This document shows positions 1 through 6,803 of a stretch of 64,000 nucleotides of DNA, piece after piece. The translations under genes were made by a program, and so were the position numbers. The stretch is taken from contig JADJMH010000020.1 in the NCBI GenBank assembly GCA_016709675.1, positions 1 to 64,000 of the forward strand. The letters are read 5' to 3'. Origin of the DNA: Candidatus Accumulibacter proximus (GTDB lineage: Bacteria; Pseudomonadota; Gammaproteobacteria; Burkholderiales; Rhodocyclaceae). The notes beneath the pieces were generated by a model. The model was not told where the DNA came from. It saw only the letters and a list, made by a program, of their open reading frames with translations, and searched no databases. Position 1 is the first letter of the stretch. Every line of letters begins with the position of its first letter.

Positions 1-312
1 GACCTGTGTTTGCGAGCAACCGAGCTTGCCGGGCGGTACGGCGTTGCCAAGGTGGCGGTCGTGCTGAAGCTCGGTTACACCAGCCTGAAGCGGCGGCTGA
101 GCGCCACCGCCAGCAGTCGGGCCGAGAGAGCGCGGAGCACGCCGCAGCCCGCGGACTTCGTCGAACTCAACTTCGGCCTGCCGTTCGCCCCACCGGCTTG
201 CGTCCTGATCCTCTCGGACCGACACGGGCACGTGCTGCGGATCGAGTTGGCGCCAGCGGCAAGCAGTGACATCGCCGGGATCGCCCGCAGTCTCTGGCAG
301 ACGCGGCCGTGA
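1..312 (+). CDS. IS66-type element accessory protein TnpA-like (5' partial)
   Basis: The reading frame is open from the first base, so the true start lies outside the window. The visible part has a short helix-turn-helix-like stretch (ELAGRYGVAKVAVVLKLGY), then FVELNF and a small C-terminal beta region, as in the small accessory protein encoded first in many IS66-family elements. Its stop overlaps the GTG start of the next gene (309-312), the tight coupling usual for IS66 tnpA-tnpB. Family membership rests on layout and the FVEL segment. Its exact role in transposition is not established for this family. Confidence 0.6.
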   Translation, partial: DLCLRATELAGRYGVAKVAVVLKLGYTSLKRRLSATASSRAERARSTPQPADFVELNFGLPFAPPACVLILSDRHGHVLRIELAPAASSDIAGIARSLWQTRP

Positions 313-656
313 TCGCGCTGAGCGCGCGCCTGCGTCTCTGGATGGCTACCGAACCGGCCGACTTTCGCTGTGGCATCGACGGTCTCGCCCGACGCGTGTG
401 GCAGGCGCTCGCCGAAGACCCGTTCAGCGGCGCCCTGTTCGTCTTCCGCAACCGCCGGCGTACCGCTGTCAAACTCCTGGTCCATGATGGCCAGGACTTC
501 TGGCTGTGCCAAGAGCGCCTGTCGCAGGGTCGCTTCCGTTTCTGGCCCGAGGCATCGCCCGGACAGGTCCTCGCCCCGCACGCCCTCGCGGTCCTGCTCT
601 CGGGCGGCGACCACGCGGCGGCCTGCGGCCTGCCGCCGTGGCGGGCGATCGCCTGA
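309..656 (+). CDS. tnpB: IS66 family accessory protein TnpB
   Basis: A 115-aa protein starting at GTG 309 and overlapping the preceding gene by four bases. It has the IS66 Orf2/TnpB hallmarks: a TDFRCGID-like segment (here ADFRCGIDGLA), FSGALFVFRNRRR, LLVHDGQDFWLCQERL, and the arginine/phenylalanine-rich middle (GRFRFWP). Length matches the family (about 110-120 aa) and it appears intact. TnpB is required for IS66-type transposition, though its biochemical role is unclear. The complete transposase needed alongside it is not present downstream, so it is probably no longer functional here unless complemented by another copy. Confidence 0.85.
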   Translation: MIALSARLRLWMATEPADFRCGIDGLARRVWQALAEDPFSGALFVFRNRRRTAVKLLVHDGQDFWLCQERLSQGRFRFWPEASPGQVLAPHALAVLLSGGDHAAACGLPPWRAIA

Positions 657-695
657 CGCTTACGTTCCAGAGCGCGATCCGGTATCACGGAGCGC

Positions 696-1439
696 ATGCC
701 GACGATCCTCTGCCATCGCGGTCGCACGGGCACCGCGGACGACCTCGAAACTATCCGTGCCCTGCTCATGGCGCACCCCGACGCCAGTCGCCGGGCCTTC
801 TCGCAACGCCTGTGCGAACACTGGGACTGCCGCCAGGCCAATGGTGCGCTGCGCGACATGGTCTGCCGCAGCCTGCTCCTCGCCCTGCATCGGGCCGGCC
901 ACATCGTCCTGCCCGCGGTACGCACCTGTCCGTCGAACAATTCCATCGCCCGCCGTCGGCCGCCGCCGGTGGACCGCACGCCGCTGGCCGAGCGGCTCGA
1001 CGCGCTCCGCGTGATCGAACTGCAACCGGTTCGCCGCACGTCGCGGGAAGGACTGTTCGACCATCTGATTGCCGACGCGCACTACCTCGGTCCGATGCTG
1101 GGCGTTGGCGAACAACTCCAGTACCTCGCCCTGGCTGCCGGACGTCTGCTCGCCTGCATCGGCTTCACTTCGGCGCCGCGGCACCTCGCCCCGCGCGACC
1201 ATTCCATCGGCTGGTCCCCGCAGGTGCGCCGGGCGCACGTGCACGAGATCGCCTACCAGAGCCACTTGCTCATCCTGCCCTGGGTGCGCGTCCCCCATCT
1301 CGCCTCGCATCTCCCGGGCCGCGTCGCGCGGCGGATTGCCGCCGACTGGCAGCTCTGCCACGGCCACTCGGTGCATTATCTGGAAACCTTCGTCGATCCC
1401 GAGCGTTTTGCCGGCACCTGCAACCGGGCGGCCAACTAG
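696..1439 (+). pseudogene. DUF4338 / DruA-like protein, interrupted by an amber stop
   Basis: The 247-aa frame matches the DUF4338 family, which includes DruA of the Druantia anti-phage system. It shows HYLGP, GEQLQYLAL, GRLLACIGF, IGW, LILPWVRVPHLASHL and LETFVDPERFAGTC. The frame stops at TAG 1437-1439 directly after CNRAAN, where family members continue with Trp. Beyond the stop the same frame goes on in family style (GLTTGRGKDDRSHR, then PNRSRKQALG) to about 1529. A Trp-to-amber change therefore probably inactivated it. It sits between IS66 tnpB and the tnpC remnant, so it looks like a transposon passenger rather than part of a Druantia operon (no druB-E nearby). The ATG at 696 was chosen for lack of a better upstream start. 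Confidence 0.7.
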
Positions 1440-1543
1440 CAGGAGCGGGGGCTGACCACCGGTCGCGGCAAGGACGACCGGAGCCATCGCCCGAACCGTT
1501 CCCGCAAGCAGGCGCTCGGCCAGGATACGCCGCCGCCGGGCGA

Positions 1544-1987
1544 GAAGAAGAAGCACCCGGGCACGGCCGCTACGGGGCGGAAGACTATCCGCGCGGGCCG
1601 CGCATCGCGGTGACCCACGTCACCTTGAAGCACGGCGATCCCTGCCCGGAGCCGGGTTGTGGCGGCCGCCTGTATGTCCAGCGACGAGGGCCGGCCGTGC
1701 TGGTACGCGTGACCGGGGGGCGCCCCCTGGCGGCGCAGGTCTACGAACTGGAACGGCTGCGCTGCGGGTTGTGCGGGGCGGTGTTCACCGCCGAGCCACC
1801 GGCCGGGGTCGGCGACCTGTTCATGAGCCTGATCCATACCGCAGAACTGCACCAGATCGGGCCCTTCCGCTACCTTGTCGCGCTGCAGCGCCACGCCGCC
1901 GCAGTCGTGCTCGATCCGTCCGCGTGGATGCCTTGGAACTATACCCAGGCGCTGGCCGTCGCCGAATCCGGGCTCGCGGCGACCTGA
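1544..1987 (+). pseudogene. IS66 transposase TnpC remnant, catalytic core deleted
   Basis: This frame carries the zinc-finger region of an IS66 transposase: GHGRYGAEDY, then a cysteine pair around DPCPEPGCGGRLY, and YELERLRCGLCGAVFTAEPP. Directly after AGVG it passes into the family's extreme C-terminal tail (LFMSLIHTAELHQIGPFRYL, ending WMPWNYTQALA). The central DDE catalytic domain of about 300 aa that normally separates these parts is missing, with the junction near 1811-1816. The N-terminus is also absent, replaced by the tail of the DUF4338 frame. The reading frame stays open through the deletion, so a short zinc-finger/tail protein could be made, but it cannot be an active transposase. 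Confidence 0.75.
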
Positions 1988-2193
1988 TCGCGCCTCGCGT
2001 CGATCCGGTGGTTCGCTGACTGCCGGCGGCAGGCCAAGCCCGCTGCCGTTTTCTGAGCACGCCGGCGCCCGGCAGGCGGCTCTCGCCGCGCACGTTCGTC
2101 GGACGAGCATCCCCAAGGAGTGTCCCTGGTGCCGGGTGCGGTGCCGGACTCAAGCACCGCCGCGGGGTTTGCAGCTCTGCCGAAAGGACACGT
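1988..2193. other. Spacer between IS66 remnant and group II intron remnant
   Basis: About 200 bp without a recognisable gene. It probably contains the right flank of the IS66 remnant and the truncated 5' edge of the intron-encoded protein. No clear terminal inverted repeat was identified, so the boundary between the two elements could not be placed. Confidence 0.4.
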
Positions 2194-2645
2194 CTCAATG
2201 AGGCGAAGACCCATATCGTGGACGCCACCCAAGCGAGCTTCAACTTCCTGGGTTTCACGTTTCAGATGAGTCGAGGGGCCAAGACTGGAAAGCCGTACCC
2301 GAATGTCCGACCGGCGGATAAATCGCTGAAGAAGATCAAGGCGAAGCTGACGGCGATGACGGGACGGAATCTGACCCCATCCCCTTGAGAGACATCGTGG
2401 GAAGCGTGAACCGCAGCCTGAGAGGCTGGGCACACTACTTCCACTACCGAAACTCAAGTCTGTCGATGAACACAGTCAGAAACCATGCGGAAGACCGGTT
2501 GCGCACCCATTTGATGACGCGTCATAAGGTGAAGGATCGAGGAACTGGTTTCCGCCGGTTTCCAAGTGCTCATCTCTACGGGCGCTACGGGCTGTACAAA
2601 GTTCCTACGAAGGCGGGCTGGCATTCGGCGCATGCCTTGGCGTGA
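2194..2645 (+). pseudogene. Group II intron reverse transcriptase/maturase, 3' fragment with frameshift
   Basis: The C-terminal part of an LtrA-type intron-encoded protein. The first frame gives LNEAKTHI, ASFNFLGFTF and PADKSLKKIKAKL and runs into TGA at 2386-2388. The next frame resumes as LRDIVGSVNRSLRGWAHYF, HYRNSS and YGRYGLYKVP, the maturase (GIIM) region. Restoring one C in the C-rich stretch around 2375-2384 would join them as NLTPIPLRDIVG, so this looks like a one-base deletion. The fingers/palm domains with YADD are absent. The protein is non-functional, but it lies directly upstream of recognisable intron domains V and VI. Confidence 0.8.
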
Positions 2646-2652
2646 AGAGCAT

Positions 2653-2727
2653 CGGAAAGCCGTGTGCGGGAAATCGCATGCACGGTTTGATGAGGGAGGG
2701 CAGGCGAAAGCCTGTCCTCCACTCTAC
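2653..2727 (+). ncRNA. Group II intron domains V and VI (3' end of intron)
   Basis: Domain V is seen at about 2655-2688: the catalytic AGC triad (2658-2660), then GCCGTGTGCG pairing with CGCATGCACGGTT across a short loop. Domain VI follows at about 2691-2727 as a purine-rich stem (GAGGGAGGGCAGGC, loop GAAA, GCCTGTCCTCC) with an unpaired A at 2721, seven bases from the likely 3' splice site after CTCTAC. This matches bacterial group II introns, where the bulged A is the branch point. The ribozyme is 5'-truncated, so splicing is not expected, but this end is structurally preserved. Confidence 0.75.
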
Positions 2728-2814
2728 CTTTTTAGTTCAGCAAACCCCAGGGCGGCGGCCCCTGGCGATTCATGAAGTAGGCGGCGCCAGCGAGGAAATG
2801 GTCGTGGCCAGGGC

Positions 2815-3393
2815 TCAGCGGGACCCGGCGAGCAGCGGGAACTGGGCAATGGTCCGATAGGACGACCCGTGCGCCGACGGGGTCGAGCGCACCAGGACGA
2901 ACTGCCGGCTGCTCCAGGCAACCGGTTCGCACTCCGGTAATTCGGCATCGAGGGCGACTAGCTTGCGCACCAGCGTGACATGCGGGATGAAGGTTCGCCG
3001 AGCATCGGCCACGGCGAATCCGGCTGTCCACAATGCCGCGGTGAGGGCGGCCGACAGGGCGGCGAGCGCCGCTGGCGGCACGCTGCAGCCGGCGTGGAAG
3101 ATGCGGTTGTGGCGCCAGACGCCGAAGCGGTCCAGCGTTAGGGCGAAGGCTTCGCAGCGCACCTCGCGCGCCGCGCGCTCCAGATCCGGCAGACGTTCGA
3201 TCGCCACGTCGCCGATGAAGGCCAGGGTCAGGTGGATGGCTTCCTGACCTGTCGCCCGCCCGCCGGCCCTCGTGGCAACGGAATCGGCGACATCCGCCAG
3301 ATACCGCGCGACTTCCGGCTGAGGCCACAGGGCGAAGAAGACACGGGCCTGGTCGGGCCGCGCGCCGGGTTGCTGGCCGCTCTCAGCGCGCAC
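2815..3393 (-). CDS. thpR: RNA 2',3'-cyclic phosphodiesterase (2'-5' RNA ligase family)
   Basis: A two-histidine (2H) phosphoesterase with both signature motifs, HLTLAFIG and HVTLVRK, and the family N-terminus RVFFALWPQPEV. These enzymes hydrolyse 2',3'-cyclic phosphates on RNA ends or ligate 2'-5' in vitro; the physiological role is unclear. The open frame extends upstream to 3522, but residues there are the C-terminus of IspF, so the native start must lie downstream of that. GTG 3393 is a reasonable guess, and GTG 3405 is possible. No strong Shine-Dalgarno sequence is visible. It may be expressed only as a translational fusion to the ispF remnant. Confidence 0.8.
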   Translation of the reverse strand: MRAESGQQPGARPDQARVFFALWPQPEVARYLADVADSVATRAGGRATGQEAIHLTLAFIGDVAIERLPDLERAAREVRCEAFALTLDRFGVWRHNRIFHAGCSVPPAALAALSAALTAALWTAGFAVADARRTFIPHVTLVRKLVALDAELPECEPVAWSSRQFVLVRSTPSAHGSSYRTIAQFPLLAGSR

Positions 3394-3680
3394 GTTCGAC
3401 GACACCGCCCGCGCCTCGATCGCTTCCTGGCGCACGACATAGCCGAGCCTCTCGTTGGCCTTGTCCTTGATATTCACGGAATCGGGCGAAATTCCCAGGT
3501 CCGCCGGGACATTCGCCACCATCGCCGCGGCGTGCGGGGCGAGCTTCTGCCGCTGGGCGATGATCGTTGCGTCGACGTTCGCCGGCCGCCAGCCACGTTC
3601 GGCCAGCGGGGGGCGGCGGCGAGCAGCAGCACGTCGCTGTCGGCGCCCTGGTCGCGCGGGTCACGGCCGAGGTCGATGGC
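3394..3680 (-). pseudogene. ispF: ispF remnant (2-C-methyl-D-erythritol 2,4-cyclodiphosphate synthase, 3' part)
   Basis: Reading the minus strand from about 3610 gives ERGWRPANVDATIIAQRQ, KLAPHAAAMVANV, ADLGISPDSVNIK and EAIEARAV, closely following the C-terminal half of IspF, the MEP-pathway enzyme that makes the cyclodiphosphate. A preceding piece (GADSDVLLLAAA, about 3615-3665) lies in another frame, implying an indel in the C-rich run near 3610. The N-terminal half with the metal-binding Asp/His is not found. The usual GRGEGIEA end is altered to VRQEAIEA, and the frame reads straight into thpR instead of stopping. IspF is essential where the MEP pathway is used, so an intact copy is expected elsewhere. 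Confidence 0.75.
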
Positions 3681-3845
3681 GTCTCTCGCTTCTGGGTCAG
3701 CTTCCGCCTCGACGAGCAGGGAGGATACTGGCTGATCGCGTCGCGCATCAGCCGCCCGCTCACCGTCCTGGCCATCGTCGACAAACATCCGATTCTACAA
3801 ACCACTGCTTCAGTGTACCCGTATCGGGGTCTGACAGGGTTAACG
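3681..3845. other. Unrecognised stretch between ispF and ATPase remnants
   Basis: The plus strand is open (FWVSFRLDEQGGYWLIASRI and onward), but I recognise no family, and the frame lacks a plausible start of its own. It is probably debris at the junction of two broken genes. Confidence 0.3.
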
Positions 3846-3965
3846 GTGACCTTCAAGGTGCTGGCCGACCTGTCACAGCGAACACAGGTGCCGTTCCTGA
3901 CCCACCACGAACACCCGCTCGATGTCGCCGAGGCGTCGATTGGTGCCGGTGCCTACCAGGCGTAG
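3846..3965 (+). pseudogene. C-terminal tail of a YhaN/SMC-like AAA ATPase
   Basis: The last 39 codons read TFKVLADLSQRTQVPFLTHH followed by EHPLDVAEASIGAGAYQA. This resembles the switch/H-loop end of YhaN-like, SMC-related ATPases (a QV-hydrophobic-FTHHxHLxxxA pattern after Walker B). All upstream domains (Walker A, coiled coil, signature, Walker B) are missing. It therefore looks like a decayed remnant left when neighbouring sequence was lost. It converges on phnC with about 64 bp between stops. Confidence 0.5.
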
Positions 3966-4029
3966 CATTTGTCACCCGGATCGGCACGACAGCGATCGCG
4001 GGGCGGGCAGGCCCGGCCAACGAGCTTGC

Positions 4030-4857
4030 TCAACGAAACGCCACCGACCGGATCGCTGACGGTGTGGACGATGGCGCTTGCCGAAGGAGTTGCTCGGTTC
4101 CGCCCTCCGGCCGGTACAAATCGGCCAGATCCTGATCGCTCACCTTGGCCTGTGGTAGATCGAACGCGATCCGCCCGTGCTTGAGGCCGATCACCCGTTC
4201 TGCCAGCATTGGCAGGAGGGCGGGGTTATGCACGACGGTGATCAGCGTTGCCTGTCGCGCGGCCTTGAGCAGCAGATGGCAAACCTCGGCCGCGGCTGAC
4301 GGATCGAGGGCGGCGGTCGGCTCGTCGGCGAGAATCAGGCGCGGTCGCTGCATCAGGAGGCGGGCAATCGCTACCTTCTGTCTCTCGCCGCCGGAGAGCC
4401 GGTCGGCTCGCGTCCGGGCGTGCGCCAGGAGGCCCACCGCATGCAGGGAGGTCTCGGCCTGGGCGACTTCCTGCGGCGGGTAGCAACGTGTCCAGCTGCG
4501 CCAGCCAGTGACTCGGCCAAGCGATCCGATGAGCACGTTCTCCAGTGCCGACAGCCGGGCGACCAGGTGCAGGCCCTGCAGGACCTGGCCCACTTCCTGC
4601 CGCAGCACGCGCAATGCAGCAGCGGGCAAGGGTCCTTCCAGCGCCCGGCCGAGCACTTCGGCCGTGCCTTGGGCCGGCTGCATGAAGCCGCTGAGAAGTC
4701 GCAGCAGAGTCGTCTTGCCGGCGCCATTGTGACCGACGATGGCGATGCGCTCGCCCTCGGCGACGACCAGCTCGTCGATCGCCAGCAGGGTGCGGTCGCC
4801 TGCGCGGCAGGCCAGCGACTTCAGAGCGATGGCGGCAGAGGATGGCGCAGCATTCAT
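4030..4857 (-). CDS. phnC: Phosphonate-type ABC transporter ATP-binding protein
   Basis: ATPase of a PhnCDE-type importer for phosphonates or related reduced-phosphorus anions. Walker A is GHNGAGKTT, the signature is LSGGERQK, Walker B is RLILADEPTAALD, and the switch histidine is in ITVVHN. The open frame extends to 4947, but ATG 4857 (MNAAPSS) fits family length (about 275 aa) and overlaps the phnE stop as ATGA, indicating translational coupling. It is the last gene of phnD-phnE-phnC. No C-P lyase, phosphonatase or phosphite dehydrogenase lies alongside, so the actual substrate is not set by context. Confidence 0.88.
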   Translation of the reverse strand: MNAAPSSAAIALKSLACRAGDRTLLAIDELVVAEGERIAIVGHNGAGKTTLLRLLSGFMQPAQGTAEVLGRALEGPLPAAALRVLRQEVGQVLQGLHLVARLSALENVLIGSLGRVTGWRSWTRCYPPQEVAQAETSLHAVGLLAHARTRADRLSGGERQKVAIARLLMQRPRLILADEPTAALDPSAAAEVCHLLLKAARQATLITVVHNPALLPMLAERVIGLKHGRIAFDLPQAKVSDQDLADLYRPEGGTEQLLRQAPSSTPSAIRSVAFR

Positions 4858-5750
4858 AGCAGGGCTTTGCGGATGCGCCGGCTGAGGGCGTCGAAGGTGG
4901 TGACGAGCAGGAAAACGACGAGCAGTACGGTCGACAGTCTTCCCCATTGAAACAACGAGGTCGCTTCCGAGATCAGCAGGCCGAGTCCGCCGGCGCCGAT
5001 GATACCGAGGATGGTCGAGTCGCGGATATTGAATTCCCAGATATACAGGTGGCTGGAGACGAACTGCGGCAGGACGGCCGGCCAGATGGCGTTGAAGAAC
5101 ACCTGCACGGGTCCGGCGCCGACACTCCGCACGGCGTCGATGGCCGCCATGTCCAGGGTCTCGATCGCCTCGGCGAAAAGTTTGCCATAGCTGCCCATCG
5201 AATGCAGGGCAATGGCCAGAATGCCCGCCGTCGGCCCGAGGCCGACGATGCCGACCAGCACCAGCCCGAAAACGAGCGTGTGAATCGAACGTGTCACGTC
5301 GAGCAGGCCCTTGGCCAGCCAGGCCAGCAGCCGCGGCGCCGCGAGGTTGCGCGCCGTCAGCAGCGACAGGGGCAGGGCCAGGATCGCTCCCAGCAGCGAG
5401 CCCAGAGTGGCGATGCGGATGGTCGTCCAGGTTGCCTCGGCGAGCCCGGCCAGGTAGTTCCGCTCGACTTCCTGGCCATTTTCGACGCGCAGCAGGCTGC
5501 CGTCATCGCTGCGATACTCCAGCTGCGGGTTGCCCAGCCAGAGGTCGATGAAGCTGGGGCGGGCGAACTCTCCCGCCGTCTTCAGCAGGTTGGCCAGCGG
5601 ATTGCGCCCGAGCGACAACTCGTCTTCGGCGAGCAGCGAAAGGACGCAGGCGATGACGAGCAGCCCATACAGCAGGGCCAGCACGAGGAAGCCGAGGCGA
5701 CTGCCGATGCGGTCTCGCAGGCGAGCCGGTGGGGCGAGCACCGTGATCAC
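4854..5750 (-). CDS. phnE: Phosphonate-type ABC transporter permease
   Basis: Inner-membrane permease of the PhnCDE-type importer, 298 aa. The N-terminal membrane segment (FLVLALLYGLLVIACVLSLL) is followed by a soluble loop and the typical BPD permease core (ATWTTIRIATLGSLLGAILA; an EAA-like loop near EAIETLDMAAIDAVRSVGAG; GIIGAGGLG). It overlaps phnD upstream and phnC downstream by four bases each, so the three genes form one translation-coupled operon. The periplasmic loop of about 40 aa before the permease core (LEYRSDDGSLLRVENG) is a visible peculiarity. Confidence 0.88.
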   Translation of the reverse strand: MITVLAPPARLRDRIGSRLGFLVLALLYGLLVIACVLSLLAEDELSLGRNPLANLLKTAGEFARPSFIDLWLGNPQLEYRSDDGSLLRVENGQEVERNYLAGLAEATWTTIRIATLGSLLGAILALPLSLLTARNLAAPRLLAWLAKGLLDVTRSIHTLVFGLVLVGIVGLGPTAGILAIALHSMGSYGKLFAEAIETLDMAAIDAVRSVGAGPVQVFFNAIWPAVLPQFVSSHLYIWEFNIRDSTILGIIGAGGLGLLISEATSLFQWGRLSTVLLVVFLLVTTFDALSRRIRKALL

Positions 5751-6613
5751 TTCGCCTGCAGCTTGCCGGTCGCCAGGCCGGCGTCGCGGATCGGCTTGTA
5801 AAAGGCGTTGTCGCGGCTGACGAAGCCGGTGTAATGCGGCGGCAGCAGGGCGGGGTTGGTCTTCAGCGCCTTGCCGATGTCGGTCAAGGCTGCCTGCAGG
5901 CGGGCCACGAAGGCCTTGTCGGCGTAGAGTGCCTTGCTGACGGCGACGGCGTCGTTGGGCAAGGGGGCCGATTGCCAGAAGATCTTCGACTGATCAGCCT
6001 TGATCAGGCCCTGCTCGATCATCGCATTGCGGTTTCGGTTGTAATCGGCGCCGGCATCGAGTGCTCCCTGGGTGACCTGGGTTTCGATCGCCTGGTGCCG
6101 GGTATGCAGGATCCGCGCGAAATGGGTATCCGGGTTGATCCCCTGGGTCATGAAGTAATGCAGGGGAATCAGGTAGCCGGAAGTCGATCCCTTGTCACCG
6201 AACGCGAAGCTTCTGCCCTTGAGATCGGCGACGCTGTTGATGCCGGAATTCGGGTAGGTGACCATGATTGCGAAATACTCGGGCTTGCCGTCGTAGAGGA
6301 TGGTCGAGACCACCTGGGCGCCCGCCTCGTTGTTGGCCAGCACGTAGCCCCACGGTCCCATCAGGGCAATGTCGGTTTCGCCGTTGGCTAGCGACTTGGC
6401 GAGGCCCTCCCAGCTATCGACGGTGCGCAGTTCGACCGGGCGATCAAGCCGGGCTGAAAGGTAGTTGGCGAGCGGCCGGTAGGTGGCGTCGTTGCGGTCC
6501 TTGTCGGGCTGAAAGAGGCCGACGCCGAACTTCAGCGGTGGCTCGGCAGCGAGGGTGCCGTTTGCCAGCATGGCGGTGAGCAGAATGGCGAGAAGGCGGC
6601 AGAAGCGTTGCAT
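5747..6613 (-). CDS. phnD: Phosphonate-type ABC transporter periplasmic binding protein
   Basis: Solute-binding component of the PhnD family. A signal peptide (MQRFCRLLAILLTAMLANG, cleaved near TLA-AE) precedes a PhnD-like fold: LKFGVGLFQPDKDRND, LANYLSARLDRPVELRTV, GETDIALMGPWGYV and FAFGDKGSTSGYLIPLHYF. The longer open frame begins at 6664, but ATG 6613 gives a proper signal peptide. It is the first gene of phnDEC and overlaps phnE by four bases. PhnD homologues bind phosphonates, phosphite or hypophosphite; ligand choice cannot be read here. Confidence 0.88.
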   Translation of the reverse strand: MQRFCRLLAILLTAMLANGTLAAEPPLKFGVGLFQPDKDRNDATYRPLANYLSARLDRPVELRTVDSWEGLAKSLANGETDIALMGPWGYVLANNEAGAQVVSTILYDGKPEYFAIMVTYPNSGINSVADLKGRSFAFGDKGSTSGYLIPLHYFMTQGINPDTHFARILHTRHQAIETQVTQGALDAGADYNRNRNAMIEQGLIKADQSKIFWQSAPLPNDAVAVSKALYADKAFVARLQAALTDIGKALKTNPALLPPHYTGFVSRDNAFYKPIRDAGLATGKLQAK

Positions 6614-6803
6614 GGTGTTCGAGGTCTCCCGGGGGTTGAACGATTGGGTCGATGGCCATCGCATGATGGCCGGTGATGTTCAGGTGGCACTGATCACTGG
6701 CATCCGGGTCGGGCGATGGCCAATGCCTGGCTGTTGGTCGAGCCAACAGCGCCATTCCTTACACCGCGACGTCAGCCGGGCCGCAGGCTACCAGGACCAC
6801 AGC
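6614..6803. other. Intergenic region between phnD and the flavoprotein gene
   Basis: About 190 bp, presumably containing the phnDEC promoter and the 3' untranslated end of the upstream flavoprotein gene. A hairpin with arms CTGTTGG/CCAACAG lies near 6730-6750 but has no following T-run in either direction, so it is not a clear terminator. Confidence 0.4.

Noticed and set aside
506..1987. 493-aa continuous frame covering tnpB, the DUF4338 gene and tnpC
   Set aside because: Only the last part (from about 1544) resembles a protein; the rest is out of frame with the real genes.
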